Positions 49,969 to 58,190 of a stretch of DNA of 64,000 nucleotides are shown piece by piece. Position 1 is the stretch's first letter. Every line of letters starts with the position of its first letter. The position numbers and the translations under genes were made by a program. The stretch is from Alphaproteobacteria bacterium. GTDB taxonomy: Bacteria > Pseudomonadota > Alphaproteobacteria > Caulobacterales > Maricaulaceae. The stretch spans positions 62,001-126,000 of the forward strand of contig WGNG01000008.1 of NCBI GenBank assembly GCA_016124675.1, read 5' to 3'. Below the pieces are notes generated by a model. That model was not told the origin of the DNA, made no database searches, and saw nothing but the letters and a program-made list of their open reading frames with translations.

Positions 49969-50811
49969 ATGGCAGACATTCAAGTAACCCCTAGCGGCGC
50001 CGCGCTGGGCGCTTCGGTGACCGGCGTGGACCTGACCCAGCCGCTCGACCCCGGCACGGTCGCCGCGATTCGCGCCGCCTGGCTGGAGCATCTGGTGCTG
50101 GCCTTTCCCGGCCAACCCATGAGCCATGACGATCTGGAGCGTTTCACCCTCTATTTCGGGCCGTTCGGGGATGATCCCTTCATCGCCCCCCTGCCCGGCC
50201 GGCCGCGCATCATCGAGGTCAAGCGAGAGGCGCACGAAAAGGCGTCGGTCTTCGCCGCCGCCTGGCATTCGGACTGGAGCTTCCAGGACACGCCGCCCGC
50301 CGCCACCATCCTGCACTCCAAGATCATCCCGCCCGTGGGCGGCGACACACTCTTCTGCAATGGCTACGCGGCCTATGACGCGCTGCCTGACGCCACCAAG
50401 GCCCGGATCGAGGGCTTGCAGGCGGTGCATTCGGCGGCGCTCGCCTACGCGCCCGACGGTGTCTACGGCGCCATGGACGGACCCGACCGGTCCATGACCA
50501 TCCGGCCCGACGAGCGCGCCCGCGCCGCGCGCCTGCATCCGGTGGTGAGAACTCACCCCGAAACCGGCCGCAAGACGCTGTTCGTCAATCCCGGCTATGT
50601 GCGCACGATCGAGGGGCTGAGCGATGAGGAGGCCTTCTTCCTCCTGATCGAGCTCTACCAGGCTGCCCACGACGAGCGCGTTGTCTACCGCCATGTGTGG
50701 GCGCCCGACATGCTGCTCATGTGGGATAATCGCTGCACCCAGCACATGGCCACGGGCGGCTATGACGGCCACGCCCGGCTCCTGCACCGCACCACGGTGG
50801 CGGGACCCTAG
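49969..50811 (+). CDS. TauD/TfdA-family Fe(II)/2-oxoglutarate dioxygenase
   Basis: The 280-residue enzyme has the facial-triad H-x-D in AAWHSDWSFQDTPP and the distal His and co-substrate Arg in TQHMATGGYDGHARLLHRTTV (the Arg is in LLHR). The N-terminal VTPSGAALGASVTGVDLTQP matches the TauD/TfdA opening. It couples decarboxylation of 2-oxoglutarate to oxidation of a sulfonate, aryloxyacetate, carnitine-like or other small acid. No sulfonate transporter is adjacent, so taurine is not supported. It overlaps the convergent CpcT-like gene by four bases. Confidence 0.9.
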   Translation: MADIQVTPSGAALGASVTGVDLTQPLDPGTVAAIRAAWLEHLVLAFPGQPMSHDDLERFTLYFGPFGDDPFIAPLPGRPRIIEVKREAHEKASVFAAAWHSDWSFQDTPPAATILHSKIIPPVGGDTLFCNGYAAYDALPDATKARIEGLQAVHSAALAYAPDGVYGAMDGPDRSMTIRPDERARAARLHPVVRTHPETGRKTLFVNPGYVRTIEGLSDEEAFFLLIELYQAAHDERVVYRHVWAPDMLLMWDNRCTQHMATGGYDGHARLLHRTTVAGP

Positions 50812-51476
50812 TCGAGCAGCCGATCAAACTCATAGGCGCCCGCGCCGGGGACCTTGAACGCGTAGGCGCCGCCGTCGAGACGGCCTGATTCGCTGTAACG
50901 GACCCGCATCAGGCTGAGCTCGATGCGGGCGTTGATGCCCATCTGCCGGCCCGATTGCGCCGTGATCACACAGGCGCTTTCATCCACCTCCAGCACCGTC
51001 ACGCCATCCTCGCGCGAGACCGGCGCCAGGCGGCAGTCTTCAGGATAGCCGATCAGATCATCGGGCGTGAGATCGGTGAAGTCGTCCTCGCCGGTGCGCC
51101 CCTCGAAGGCTTCAGGGTGGCGGAACGCATAGAAATCCATGCCGATGAGCGGGCTGTCATGCTCTTGGATCCCGGACTGGAACACCCAAAGGCGCTGGCG
51201 GCTCATCGGCCCGTCCGGCCCGCCCGAGCGCCATTCCAGATACACAGCGTCGCCGGGAATATGGGGCGTGTCCACCGGCACAAAGCGCGCATGCTGCACA
51301 TCCAGCCAGTCGTAAGGATGCCCCGGCGCCGGCGGGCGTTTCAGGGCTTCATCGGCGGCCTCGTACTGGGCGGCGTTGGACCAGGCCCCGGCCAGCAGGC
51401 GGGCGAGGATTTCACCCTCGGTCTCGATCTCACCGGCCGACCCGGCGGCCAGAACGATCATCAGCGCCGTGATCAT
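50808..51476 (-). CDS. CpcT/CpeT-family exported protein
   Basis: The 222-residue protein has a signal-like N-terminus (MITALMIVLAAGSAGEIETEG) and a CpcT/CpeT barrel: LAGAWSNAAQYEAADE, AVYLEWRSGGPDGPMSRQRLWVF, MDFYAFRHPEAFEG and LTPDDLIGYPEDCRLAPVSRE. In cyanobacteria the family attaches bilins to phycobiliproteins; here there are no phycobiliproteins, and the relatives in proteobacteria have unknown roles. The domain probably binds a hydrophobic ligand in the periplasm. It is convergent with the dioxygenase gene. Confidence 0.82.
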   Translation of the reverse strand: MITALMIVLAAGSAGEIETEGEILARLLAGAWSNAAQYEAADEALKRPPAPGHPYDWLDVQHARFVPVDTPHIPGDAVYLEWRSGGPDGPMSRQRLWVFQSGIQEHDSPLIGMDFYAFRHPEAFEGRTGEDDFTDLTPDDLIGYPEDCRLAPVSREDGVTVLEVDESACVITAQSGRQMGINARIELSLMRVRYSESGRLDGGAYAFKVPGAGAYEFDRLLD

Positions 51477-51570
51477 GACAGCGTCTCCATCGATTATGCC
51501 TCAGCCCAGCCTGCCTGATCAGGCGCGCAGGAGTGAATGGGGGTTAGCGAGATACTTGAAAGTGGCGGCG

Positions 51571-51579
51571 TGATATAAA
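51571..51579 (+). promoter_or_regulatory. Candidate extended -10 promoter of hicAB
   Basis: TGATATAAA fits the extended -10 form (TG-n-TATAAA), about 60 bases upstream of hicA. A TTGAAA at 51556 is only 12 bases away and is too near to serve as the -35. Confidence 0.4.
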
Positions 51580-51639
51580 ATCCCCTATGAGTTGCGCGAA
51601 GGCGAGCGTGAGTGCTCTGTCAGTTGCAGGGAGTGCTCG

Positions 51640-51945
51640 ATGACGCGCCGGCCAACCAAGGGAAAGGTGCCGGGATCAGGCGTCAAAATCCCGAAACAGC
51701 TGTCGGCCATGGCGGCGAACCCACGCAATGATTGGCGCATTGAGCAGCTTGTGAGCGTCGCAGAGAAGATCGGCGTGGCGGTCCATCCGCCCAGGGGCGG
51801 GAGCCACTATGTGTTCTCCAGCGACAAGATCAGGGAAACTCATCTTACCGTCCCTTATAAACGACCGATCAAACCTGTATATGTAAGGCTGTTCGCAGAA
51901 TTTTGCCGGGCGCATCTGGACCGTCGGGAGGCCTCCAATGGCTGA
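51640..51945 (+). CDS. hicA: HicA-type mRNA interferase toxin
   Basis: The 101-residue protein has the HicA double-stranded-RNA-binding-like fold: NPRNDWRIEQLVSVAEKIGVAVHPPRGGSHYVFSS then LTVPYKRPIKPVYVRLFAEFC. The GSH motif holds the catalytic His of HicA ribonucleases. An N-terminal tail of about 25 residues (MTRRPTKGKVPGSGVKI) is longer than in minimal HicA. The ATG at 51640 has GGAG six bases upstream. Downstream, an overlapping hicB completes the toxin-antitoxin pair. Confidence 0.87.
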   Translation: MTRRPTKGKVPGSGVKIPKQLSAMAANPRNDWRIEQLVSVAEKIGVAVHPPRGGSHYVFSSDKIRETHLTVPYKRPIKPVYVRLFAEFCRAHLDRREASNG

Positions 51946-52195
51946 TACCCTTTATGAAATCCGGGTTACGCCGCTCTCTCAAGAGGATGGGGGAGGGTAT
52001 ATGGCCACGGTCCCCGATCTCGACGGCTGCGTTTCTGACGGAGAGACCCCGCAGGAAGCTGTGGCGAACGCCATGGACGCCATTGCCCAATGGCTTCAGG
52101 CGCGCCGGGAGATGGGCCGGGAGATTCCGGTGCCGGGCTCGGCGTCTGGCCCACAAACCTCTCCTCGAACGCCGGAAAAGCTGACGGGCGGTTGA
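51938..52195 (+). CDS. hicB: HicB-type antitoxin
   Basis: The 85-residue protein has a partial RNase H-like HicB fold: YEIRVTPLSQEDGGGYMATVPDLDGCVSDGETPQEAVANAMDAIAQWLQ, the usual Y-x-a-x-vPdlpGC-x-t-x-GdTxeEA pattern. The C-terminus is a short flexible tail without an obvious HTH or ribbon-helix-helix, so DNA binding may need HicA or another factor. It overlaps hicA by eight bases. It should neutralise HicA by masking its active site. Confidence 0.88.
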   Translation: MADTLYEIRVTPLSQEDGGGYMATVPDLDGCVSDGETPQEAVANAMDAIAQWLQARREMGREIPVPGSASGPQTSPRTPEKLTGG

Positions 52196-52238
52196 GGCCT
52201 CTGATGAATTGGCGCCACGTCCGGAGCCGCTAACCCCC

Positions 52239-53666
52239 TCAAATCCCCGCCGCGTCCAGAATCGCGATCGCGGCGCGCTCGCCCGATTCCATGGCCGCTT
52301 CCATGCCGGTGTGGAGGTCGCCTGTGTGCTCGCCGGCGAAATGCAGCCTTCCCGCTGGCTGCAGGCGGGCATCGGACCAGCGGTGCGCCTCGCCCGGGCG
52401 CCAGTGCATATAGGCGCCGCCCGCCAGCGGGTTCGACGCCGTCCAGCGCTGCACATGGGCCAGCCGCACCCGGCCTTCGCTGGCGGGGCGGATGGCGGCG
52501 AGGGTGTCGCGCGCCAGCGCCTCCAGGCCCGCGTCGTCCAGTTCATCGGCGGCCAGCGCCCCGCGCCCGTCAATCCAGGCTGTCAGCATGCCCGTGGGCG
52601 CGCCATCGGAATGGCGCTGGGCGAAAATGCGGTTAAGCGCCGAGTCCGTCCACATATCCGGCGCCAGCCCGTCATCCTCCCACCAGGGATGCTCCGCCTC
52701 CAGATGCAGTTGCACGATGGGGGTGTACGCCATCTCCTCCACCGCCTCACGGGTGACGGGATTGAGCGGCGCATCGATAACAAGTGCGCGCAGGGCCGCG
52801 AACGGGATGGTGCAGATCGCAAAATCCGCGCGCAGCTCCGCCCCGTCGCTGAGCTGCACGCGCGCGCCGGCCGCGTCGGCCTCAATCGCGCGCACCGCCT
52901 GGTTCAGGCGCACCTCACGCCCCAGCCGCGCGGCCATGCTTTCGGGCACGCGCTGGGCGCCGCCCACCACTTGCTGCGATCCGCCCAGCGGACGCTCCTG
53001 CTCGTAGATCGCCAGCGAGCGCCAGACATTGAGCATGGAATAGCTCTCCAGATCGCGCCCGTTCAGGGTGGAATCCATCAGGCGCAGCGCCTCGCCATTG
53101 GCGCCCTGGGCGGTGAGCCATTCAGCCGCAGCGATGTCATGGGCGGCCGAAGCGGGATCACGCCACGCATAGATGTCGAACAACGGATTGGCGCGCGCGG
53201 CGAGCCCCATGAACAGGCGGTTGGGCGGGATGGCGCGCCAGGCCTGCGGCAGGCCGTTATGCGGCGACTGCGCCCAATCGCCCGCCTGAATGAGGGCGCC
53301 GTTGACGCTCAGCACCTCGCCAAACCGGCTCGGCGGGAAGCCGGCGAACTCCAGCCCCGCCTCGCCGGCGCGGGCACGGAAGCGGGCATAGGTGGCGCCC
53401 ACCTGCTGGCCGCCGGCTTCCGGTGCGCCGGGCAGATGATCCAGCGTCATCAGCCGCCCGCCAATGCGGCCCGAGGCTTCCAGCACGATGACGCTGAGGC
53501 CCGCCTCCTCCAGCATCAGCGCGGCGTGCAGGCCGGACAGCCCGGCGCCAATGACGATGACGTCGGCGTCCTTGCGCCCCCGGTCCGCGCGTGGTCCGCA
53601 GCCGGTCAGTGCGAACGCCCCTGCACTCAAAAATCCCGATAAGGCGCTGCGCCGCGTCAGTTTCAT
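52239..53666 (-). CDS. Flavin monoamine oxidase family protein, Tat-exported
   Basis: The 475-residue protein has a twin-arginine signal ending in a lipobox-like Cys (MKLTRRSALSGFLSAGAFALTGC), so it is exported folded. The dinucleotide-binding motif is DVIVIGAGLSGLHAALMLEEAG with the following LEASGRIGGRLMT. The C-terminal flavin-contact block is PAGRLHFAGEHTGDLHTGMEAAMESG, typical of monoamine/polyamine oxidases. The substrate (an amine or amino acid) cannot be told. The start at 53666 is the Met before KLTRRS. It is divergent from a TRAP transporter across 140 bases holding a palindrome, suggesting linked amine or acid metabolism. Confidence 0.87.
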   Translation of the reverse strand: MKLTRRSALSGFLSAGAFALTGCGPRADRGRKDADVIVIGAGLSGLHAALMLEEAGLSVIVLEASGRIGGRLMTLDHLPGAPEAGGQQVGATYARFRARAGEAGLEFAGFPPSRFGEVLSVNGALIQAGDWAQSPHNGLPQAWRAIPPNRLFMGLAARANPLFDIYAWRDPASAAHDIAAAEWLTAQGANGEALRLMDSTLNGRDLESYSMLNVWRSLAIYEQERPLGGSQQVVGGAQRVPESMAARLGREVRLNQAVRAIEADAAGARVQLSDGAELRADFAICTIPFAALRALVIDAPLNPVTREAVEEMAYTPIVQLHLEAEHPWWEDDGLAPDMWTDSALNRIFAQRHSDGAPTGMLTAWIDGRGALAADELDDAGLEALARDTLAAIRPASEGRVRLAHVQRWTASNPLAGGAYMHWRPGEAHRWSDARLQPAGRLHFAGEHTGDLHTGMEAAMESGERAAIAILDAAGI

Positions 53667-53734
53667 GGCTATGCTCCCCACACCAACTCCCGGCGGCTGC
53701 GCGCAGTGCGCGCCTTGCCATCGGGGACGAATTT

Positions 53735-53750
53735 AAATGTTATACCATTT
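53735..53750. promoter_or_regulatory. Imperfect palindrome between amine oxidase and TRAP operon
   Basis: AAATGTTATACCATTT is close to the ATGGTATACCAT-like sites bound by GntR-type regulators. It lies centrally between divergent genes, 57 bases before dctP-like and 69 before the oxidase start. Operator function is inferred. Confidence 0.45.
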
Positions 53751-53806
53751 GAAGCCGGAGCGAAGCGCAAGTCAAAAGCGCGCCCGGCGTCTGAAGGGGA
53801 GCGCGC

Positions 53807-54907
53807 ATGCGCCGCAGACAGTTCATGGCCCTGGCCGGGGCGGCGGGCTCCGCGCCGTGGATCACCGCCTGCGGCGGCCAACGCGATCCCGAACGCCTCT
53901 ATGGCCGCGCGGTGGCGCAGGCGCCGCCGCGCACGCCCTGGGACGCGCAATGGGCCAATTTCGAAGCCAATATCGCCGCCAACCCGTCGCTGGATTTCGA
54001 GTATTTCACCAAGGCCGAGCTGGGCGACGAGGAGCGCATGCTCCACGATCTGCGCCGCGGCCGCGCCCATGTCGGCGGCATGAGCCTGCAGGGCCTGTCC
54101 TCCTCCATCCCCGAACTCACCATCGCCATGGCGCCTTATCTGTTCGACAGCCAGGCCGAGGTGGATTTTGTCTATGACGAATATCTGTTCGACATTTCCG
54201 ATGAGCTGGCGCGGGCGCAGAATCTGCGGCTCCTGCAGTGGGTAGAAGTGGGCTGGACCCATGTCTTCGCCAACCGGCCCCTGACCCATCCCGACATGGC
54301 CGCAGGCCTGCGCATGCGCACCAGCCCCAACGCAGCCGCGCGCTTTTTCTGTGAAGCCGCCGGAATGGACGCGATCCCGCTGGGCATCGCCGATGTGATC
54401 CCGGCCCTGCAGACGGGCCTGGTCCAGGGCGGGTTGTCCAGTGCGGTGTTTCACTTCTTCTCCACCCTGGATCTCGCCGAGCATTTCACCCTGACGCGCC
54501 ATTCCTACGACACCGGCGCGATCATCCTGAACAAGCCCTGGTATGAGAACGCCAGCGACAGCCAGCGCGCCACCATCGACACCGCCTGGGGCAGCCCCGC
54601 CTCGGCCCGGGCGGGCGTGCGCGTGCTCGATGATCTGGTGGTGGGCTGGATGCGCGCGGGCGCCCAGCGCGGGCCCGACGGGCAGGTGGTGCGGGAGATC
54701 CGCACCTCCAGCGGCGCGCCGATCCATATCCACGAGCTGTCCGGCAGCGACCGCGCCGCGTGGCAGGCGGTGACCGGCAATGTGCTCGACCGTCTGGTCA
54801 ATTCCATTGGCGGCCGCGCACGCGACTTCGCCGACCAGATCATGGCGGGCAAGGCCGCGTTCGCACAGCGCGCTACCGACGACACCCGGTCGGAGAACCC
54901 GGCATGA
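53807..54907 (+). CDS. TRAP transporter substrate-binding protein (DctP family)
   Basis: The 366-residue protein begins MRRRQFMALAGAAGSAPWITAC, a Tat-like signal with a lipobox, and is then a DctP-type binding protein. Typical blocks are AHVGGMSLQGLSS, LRMRTSPNAAARFFCEAAGMDAIPLGIADVIPALQTGLVQGG, and a long C-terminal helix. The LRMRTSPNA Arg is the conserved carboxylate clamp residue, so an organic acid is the likely ligand. The ATG is preceded by GGGGAGCGC. Translation is coupled to the next gene by a 4-base overlap. Confidence 0.88.
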   Translation: MRRRQFMALAGAAGSAPWITACGGQRDPERLYGRAVAQAPPRTPWDAQWANFEANIAANPSLDFEYFTKAELGDEERMLHDLRRGRAHVGGMSLQGLSSSIPELTIAMAPYLFDSQAEVDFVYDEYLFDISDELARAQNLRLLQWVEVGWTHVFANRPLTHPDMAAGLRMRTSPNAAARFFCEAAGMDAIPLGIADVIPALQTGLVQGGLSSAVFHFFSTLDLAEHFTLTRHSYDTGAIILNKPWYENASDSQRATIDTAWGSPASARAGVRVLDDLVVGWMRAGAQRGPDGQVVREIRTSSGAPIHIHELSGSDRAAWQAVTGNVLDRLVNSIGGRARDFADQIMAGKAAFAQRATDDTRSENPA

Positions 54908-55443
54908 GAGCGCTGTTGAACCTCATCGGCGCGACCGAGCGCTGGCTGACCATCGCCGCCTTCGCGCTGATGGCGCTCGCCCTGCTGGCCGATGTGATCT
55001 CGCGCCGGATATTTCTCACCGGCCTCATCGGCGCCACCGAGATCGCGGTGATCGGCATGGTGGCCGTGGCCATGTTCGGCATTGGCGTCGCCACCGATAC
55101 CGGTGCGCACCTGCGCCCGCGCCTGTTTGACTTTCTGATCCCCGGATCGGTCGAGCCCGCTCTCGACCGCCTCGTCAGCGCCGTCACGGCGGCCTTCTTC
55201 GCTGTGTTCGCGGGTCTTGCCGTCTGGATGGTCATCGAAAGCATGATCCTCAGCGACCGCACCGAAATCCTGCGCCTGCCGATCTGGACGCTGCAGGCGA
55301 TGATCGCGGCCGCCTTCATCACCAATTTCATCCGCTTCGCCGCCTACGCCATCGATCCCGGCCTCAAGCCCGGCGAGTTCCTGGAAGAGATACGGGAGGC
55401 GGCTGCGGAGGCCGCAGACCCCGTCGACGGAGAGCCGCGCTGA
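54904..55443 (+). CDS. TRAP transporter small permease (DctQ family)
   Basis: The 179-residue protein has four membrane helices, as in DctQ (WLTIAAFALMALALLADVISRRIFLTG, EIAVIGMVAVAMFGIGVATDTGAHL, VTAAFFAVFAGLAVWMVIE, LQAMIAAAFITNFIRFAAYAI). The ATG at 54904 overlaps the stop of the binding-protein gene and the stop overlaps the large-subunit start by one base. It helps the large subunit in the inner membrane. A short charged tail ends the protein. Confidence 0.85.
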   Translation: MRALLNLIGATERWLTIAAFALMALALLADVISRRIFLTGLIGATEIAVIGMVAVAMFGIGVATDTGAHLRPRLFDFLIPGSVEPALDRLVSAVTAAFFAVFAGLAVWMVIESMILSDRTEILRLPIWTLQAMIAAAFITNFIRFAAYAIDPGLKPGEFLEEIREAAAEAADPVDGEPR

Positions 55444-56702
55444 TGGAAATGTGGCTTCTGGTCGGACTGATCGTCGTCCTGATGGTGCTGCGCCAGCCCG
55501 TTCTCGTGCTGCTCGGGTGCGCGACCCTGTTCGTCTATTCGGTGTTCAATGACGGGCGGCCCGAATACGCCGTCTATGACGTCTGGTTTGCGGTCAATCA
55601 GGAAGTCCTGCTGGCGATTCCCCTGTTTGTGCTGGCCGGCGCAGTGATGTCCAAGGGCAGTATCGCCGAGCGGATCATTGATCTGATGCGCGAGATCACG
55701 CGGCCCATCCCTGGCGGGCTGGCGCTGGCGGCGGTGCTGTCGTGCGCCGGCTTTGCGGCCATCTCCGGCTCGGCAGCGGTGACGCTGCTGGCCGTCGGCG
55801 GCATCATGTACAAGGCGCTGACCGAGGCGGGTTATTCGAAAAGCTTCTCCATCGGCATGCTGTGCTCGGGCGGCGTGCTGGGCATCATCATCCCGCCCTC
55901 GATCCCGCTCATCCTCTACGGCTACATCACCCAGACCTCGATCGCGAAGCTGTTCCTGGCCGGTATCGGCCCCGCGATCGTGATGGTGGCGGTATTCGCC
56001 GCCTACGCCTTCGTGGTGAATTTCCGCCGCCGGGAGGGCCATTGGCGCATCAGCGGCTTCGTGCGCGCGCTGGGCCGCTCCATCTTCGCCATCCCCATCC
56101 CCGTCGTGATCCTCGGCGGCATTTATGGCGGGTTCTTCACCGTGACCGAAGCCGCCGCCGTCGCGGTGGTGCTGGCCGTGGTGGTGGAGGTGCTGCTGCA
56201 CCGCGACCTCTCCATGGCCGATCTCAAGGCGGTCACTGTGGAATCGGGCAAGCTTCTCGGCTCGCTCTACCCGGTGCTGGCCTTTGCCTTTGCGCTCAAT
56301 GTCTTCCTCACCGCCGAGGGCGTGCCCCAGGCGCTGGTGGCGCAGCTCAACGAGATGATCGGAGGGCGCACCGAATTCATGCTGCTCGCCAATCTCCTGC
56401 TCCTGGCCGTGGGCATGGTGATCGATGTGGGCTCGGCCACGCTGGTCCTGGCGCCGCTGCTGCAGCCGCTGGCCGAAGCCCAGGGCGTGGACCCGGTGCA
56501 TTTCGGCATCATCATGATCGTCAATCTGGGGATCGGCTATCTGACCCCGCCTCTGGGCCTCAATCTGATCGTGGCCATGGCCGCCTTCAAGGAGAGCTTC
56601 TGGACGGTGACCAAAGCCGTGCTGCCCTTTATCGGGCTGATGCTGCTCGTGTTGATCGTGGTCGCCTTCGTGCCGGAGATCGCGCTTTATTTCGTCAGGT
56701 GA
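55443..56702 (+). CDS. TRAP transporter large permease (DctM family)
   Basis: The 419-residue protein has about twelve membrane helices of the DctM type: LLAIPLFVLAGAVMSKGSIAERIIDLM, SCAGFAAISGSAAVTLLAVG, GVLGIIIPPSIPLILYGYITQTSIAKLF, and NLGIGYLTPPLGLNLIVAMAAFKES. These are the sodium-coupled translocation segments of tripartite ATP-independent periplasmic transporters. It completes a three-gene TRAP operon (binding protein, DctQ, DctM). The imported substrate is unknown but probably an organic acid; the divergent amine oxidase may act on the same pathway. Confidence 0.92.
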   Translation: MEMWLLVGLIVVLMVLRQPVLVLLGCATLFVYSVFNDGRPEYAVYDVWFAVNQEVLLAIPLFVLAGAVMSKGSIAERIIDLMREITRPIPGGLALAAVLSCAGFAAISGSAAVTLLAVGGIMYKALTEAGYSKSFSIGMLCSGGVLGIIIPPSIPLILYGYITQTSIAKLFLAGIGPAIVMVAVFAAYAFVVNFRRREGHWRISGFVRALGRSIFAIPIPVVILGGIYGGFFTVTEAAAVAVVLAVVVEVLLHRDLSMADLKAVTVESGKLLGSLYPVLAFAFALNVFLTAEGVPQALVAQLNEMIGGRTEFMLLANLLLLAVGMVIDVGSATLVLAPLLQPLAEAQGVDPVHFGIIMIVNLGIGYLTPPLGLNLIVAMAAFKESFWTVTKAVLPFIGLMLLVLIVVAFVPEIALYFVR

Positions 56703-56717
56703 TGGGCGCTGGCGGCG

Positions 56718-57500
56718 CTATTCCAGCGTGAATTTCGGCGCGCGCTTTTGCAGGAAGGCGCTATAGCCCTCCTGGAAATCCGCGCTCTGGAAGGCGTCGA
56801 GAAACAGCTGGCGTGTGGCCGCGTCATCGCTGGCCTGACCCGCCTGGATGCGGGCTATGATCTGCTTGGTGACGCGCGCCGATTGGGCGGAGGTCTTCGC
56901 GACGGCGCCGGCAAAGCCCTCCACCGTCTCCGCGAGGGCCTCCCGGGTTACCAGCCGGTCGATCAGCCCCATAGCCAGCGCCTCGTCCGCCTCCAGAATG
57001 CGCCCGGTGAACAATATGTCCTTGGCGCTGCTCACCCCCACCGCATCGATCAGGCGGCGCGTGTCATTGAGCGTATAGGCCAGCCCCAGCTTGCCCGGCG
57101 TGATGCCGAACTTCGACCCCTGCGCTGCGAAGCGCAGATCACACGCCAGCGCGAGGCCACAGCCGCCGCCCACGCAGGCGCCATCGATCATGGCCAGGGT
57201 GGGTTTGGGGAACGCCGCCAGCGCATCCAGCGCCTCGGCGATGGCGCGCGAATAGGCCGCCGCGCTGTCGGGCGTGGCGTAGACCTGCTCAAACTCGGAG
57301 ATGTCGGCGCCCGCCGCGAACGCGCCCCCGGCCCCGCGCACCACAAGAAGCCGCACACCGCCATCGTTGGCGGCCTCGTCCAGCAGGCCCGGGATGGCGG
57401 CCCACATGGCGGCGTTGAGCGCATTACGTTTCTCGGGCCGGTTCAGGACCAGATGCGCCGTAACGCCCTGGCGCTCGAGGCAGACCGGATCGGAGCGCAT
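56718..57500 (-). CDS. Crotonase-fold enoyl-CoA hydratase/isomerase family protein
   Basis: The 260-residue protein has the crotonase fold: VLNRPEKRNALNAAMW, the oxyanion strand GAGGAFAAGADISEFE, and the second oxyanion helix GACVGGGCGLALACDLRFA. Two catalytic glutamates of true hydratases (E144 and E164 of rat) align here with Gly (GGGCG instead of GGGCE) and Pro (ITP where PE is usual). The C-terminal tail (FQSADFQEGYSAFLQKRAPKF) is normal. The CoA site is intact, but hydration by the standard mechanism is unlikely; decarboxylase, isomerase or hydrolase activity is possible. It is convergent with the TRAP operon. Confidence 0.85.
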   Translation of the reverse strand: MRSDPVCLERQGVTAHLVLNRPEKRNALNAAMWAAIPGLLDEAANDGGVRLLVVRGAGGAFAAGADISEFEQVYATPDSAAAYSRAIAEALDALAAFPKPTLAMIDGACVGGGCGLALACDLRFAAQGSKFGITPGKLGLAYTLNDTRRLIDAVGVSSAKDILFTGRILEADEALAMGLIDRLVTREALAETVEGFAGAVAKTSAQSARVTKQIIARIQAGQASDDAATRQLFLDAFQSADFQEGYSAFLQKRAPKFTLE

Positions 57501-57618
57501 GCGATTGGTCCTTCAACAGGGCTGGGCGCGGGCCGGGAACGCCTTATGATTTGTCCGGACCAATGGCGTCAATCCCGCTCGCCATTCAAGCATGATCTCC
57601 AGCCGAGGGAAGCCCGCA

Positions 57619-58065
57619 ATGAAACTGATCAAATGGCGCATGCCGGTGCTCGCCCGTCACGCGGGCGAATGGCGCGGCGTGTATTCGCATGTCGGCGTGG
57701 ACGGCACGGTCATAGACCAGCACCGCTCCCACCTGATCTGCCAGTTCCCGGATGAAGGTCCATGGGATTACCACCAGACCAATCGATATGCCTGGGAGGA
57801 CGGGCGCGAGGAAACCCACGTGTTTCCCGCCACCTATGCCGAGGGGCGCATCTGGTGGGACACCGATCGCATCGAGGGCTGCGCCTGGGAGATTGATGCG
57901 CGCACGGTGTGCCTGACCTGGAGCCGCAAGGACATGCCCGGCGAATATCTCTACGAGATGATCCAGCTCAGCGCCTGCTCCAACAAGCGCGGGCGCACCT
58001 GGCACTGGTTCCGCGAAGACGAGCTCTACCAGCGCACGCTGATCAAGGAAGAGCGAGTGGGCTGA
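57619..58065 (+). CDS. DUF3598-like small protein
   Basis: The 148-residue protein has no signal peptide and shows the pattern ARHAGEWRGVYSHVGVDGTVIDQHRS, WDYHQTNRYAWEDGREETH and CLTWSRKDMPGEYLYEMIQL. This looks like a single lipocalin-like barrel of the DUF3598 family. Conserved tryptophans line the presumed pocket. The ATG at 57619 is chosen because GAGGGA lies nine bases upstream; the open frame starts earlier. Function unknown. It is the first of two genes co-directed with pirin, 125 bases apart. Confidence 0.65.
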   Translation: MKLIKWRMPVLARHAGEWRGVYSHVGVDGTVIDQHRSHLICQFPDEGPWDYHQTNRYAWEDGREETHVFPATYAEGRIWWDTDRIEGCAWEIDARTVCLTWSRKDMPGEYLYEMIQLSACSNKRGRTWHWFREDELYQRTLIKEERVG

Positions 58066-58190
58066 GGGCTCTTTCCGTTCCGGCAAAAGACTGCATCCGC
58101 GTCCCGTCTCAATGGCGCGGCCCTTCATGCCTATGTGAGCGGTCAACAGGCGCGCGCACCCGCGCGCCGCAACACACGATGGAGGCCGTC

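Noticed and set aside
51556-51579. TTGAAA/TATAAA pair as a classical promoter before hicA
   Set aside because: The spacing is only 12 bases, too short for sigma-70; the extended -10 reading was kept instead.
52209-53642. A 477-codon open frame opposite the amine oxidase
   Set aside because: It is a shadow of the oxidase gene on the other strand, rich in Arg/Ala/Pro with no domain and no ribosome-binding site.
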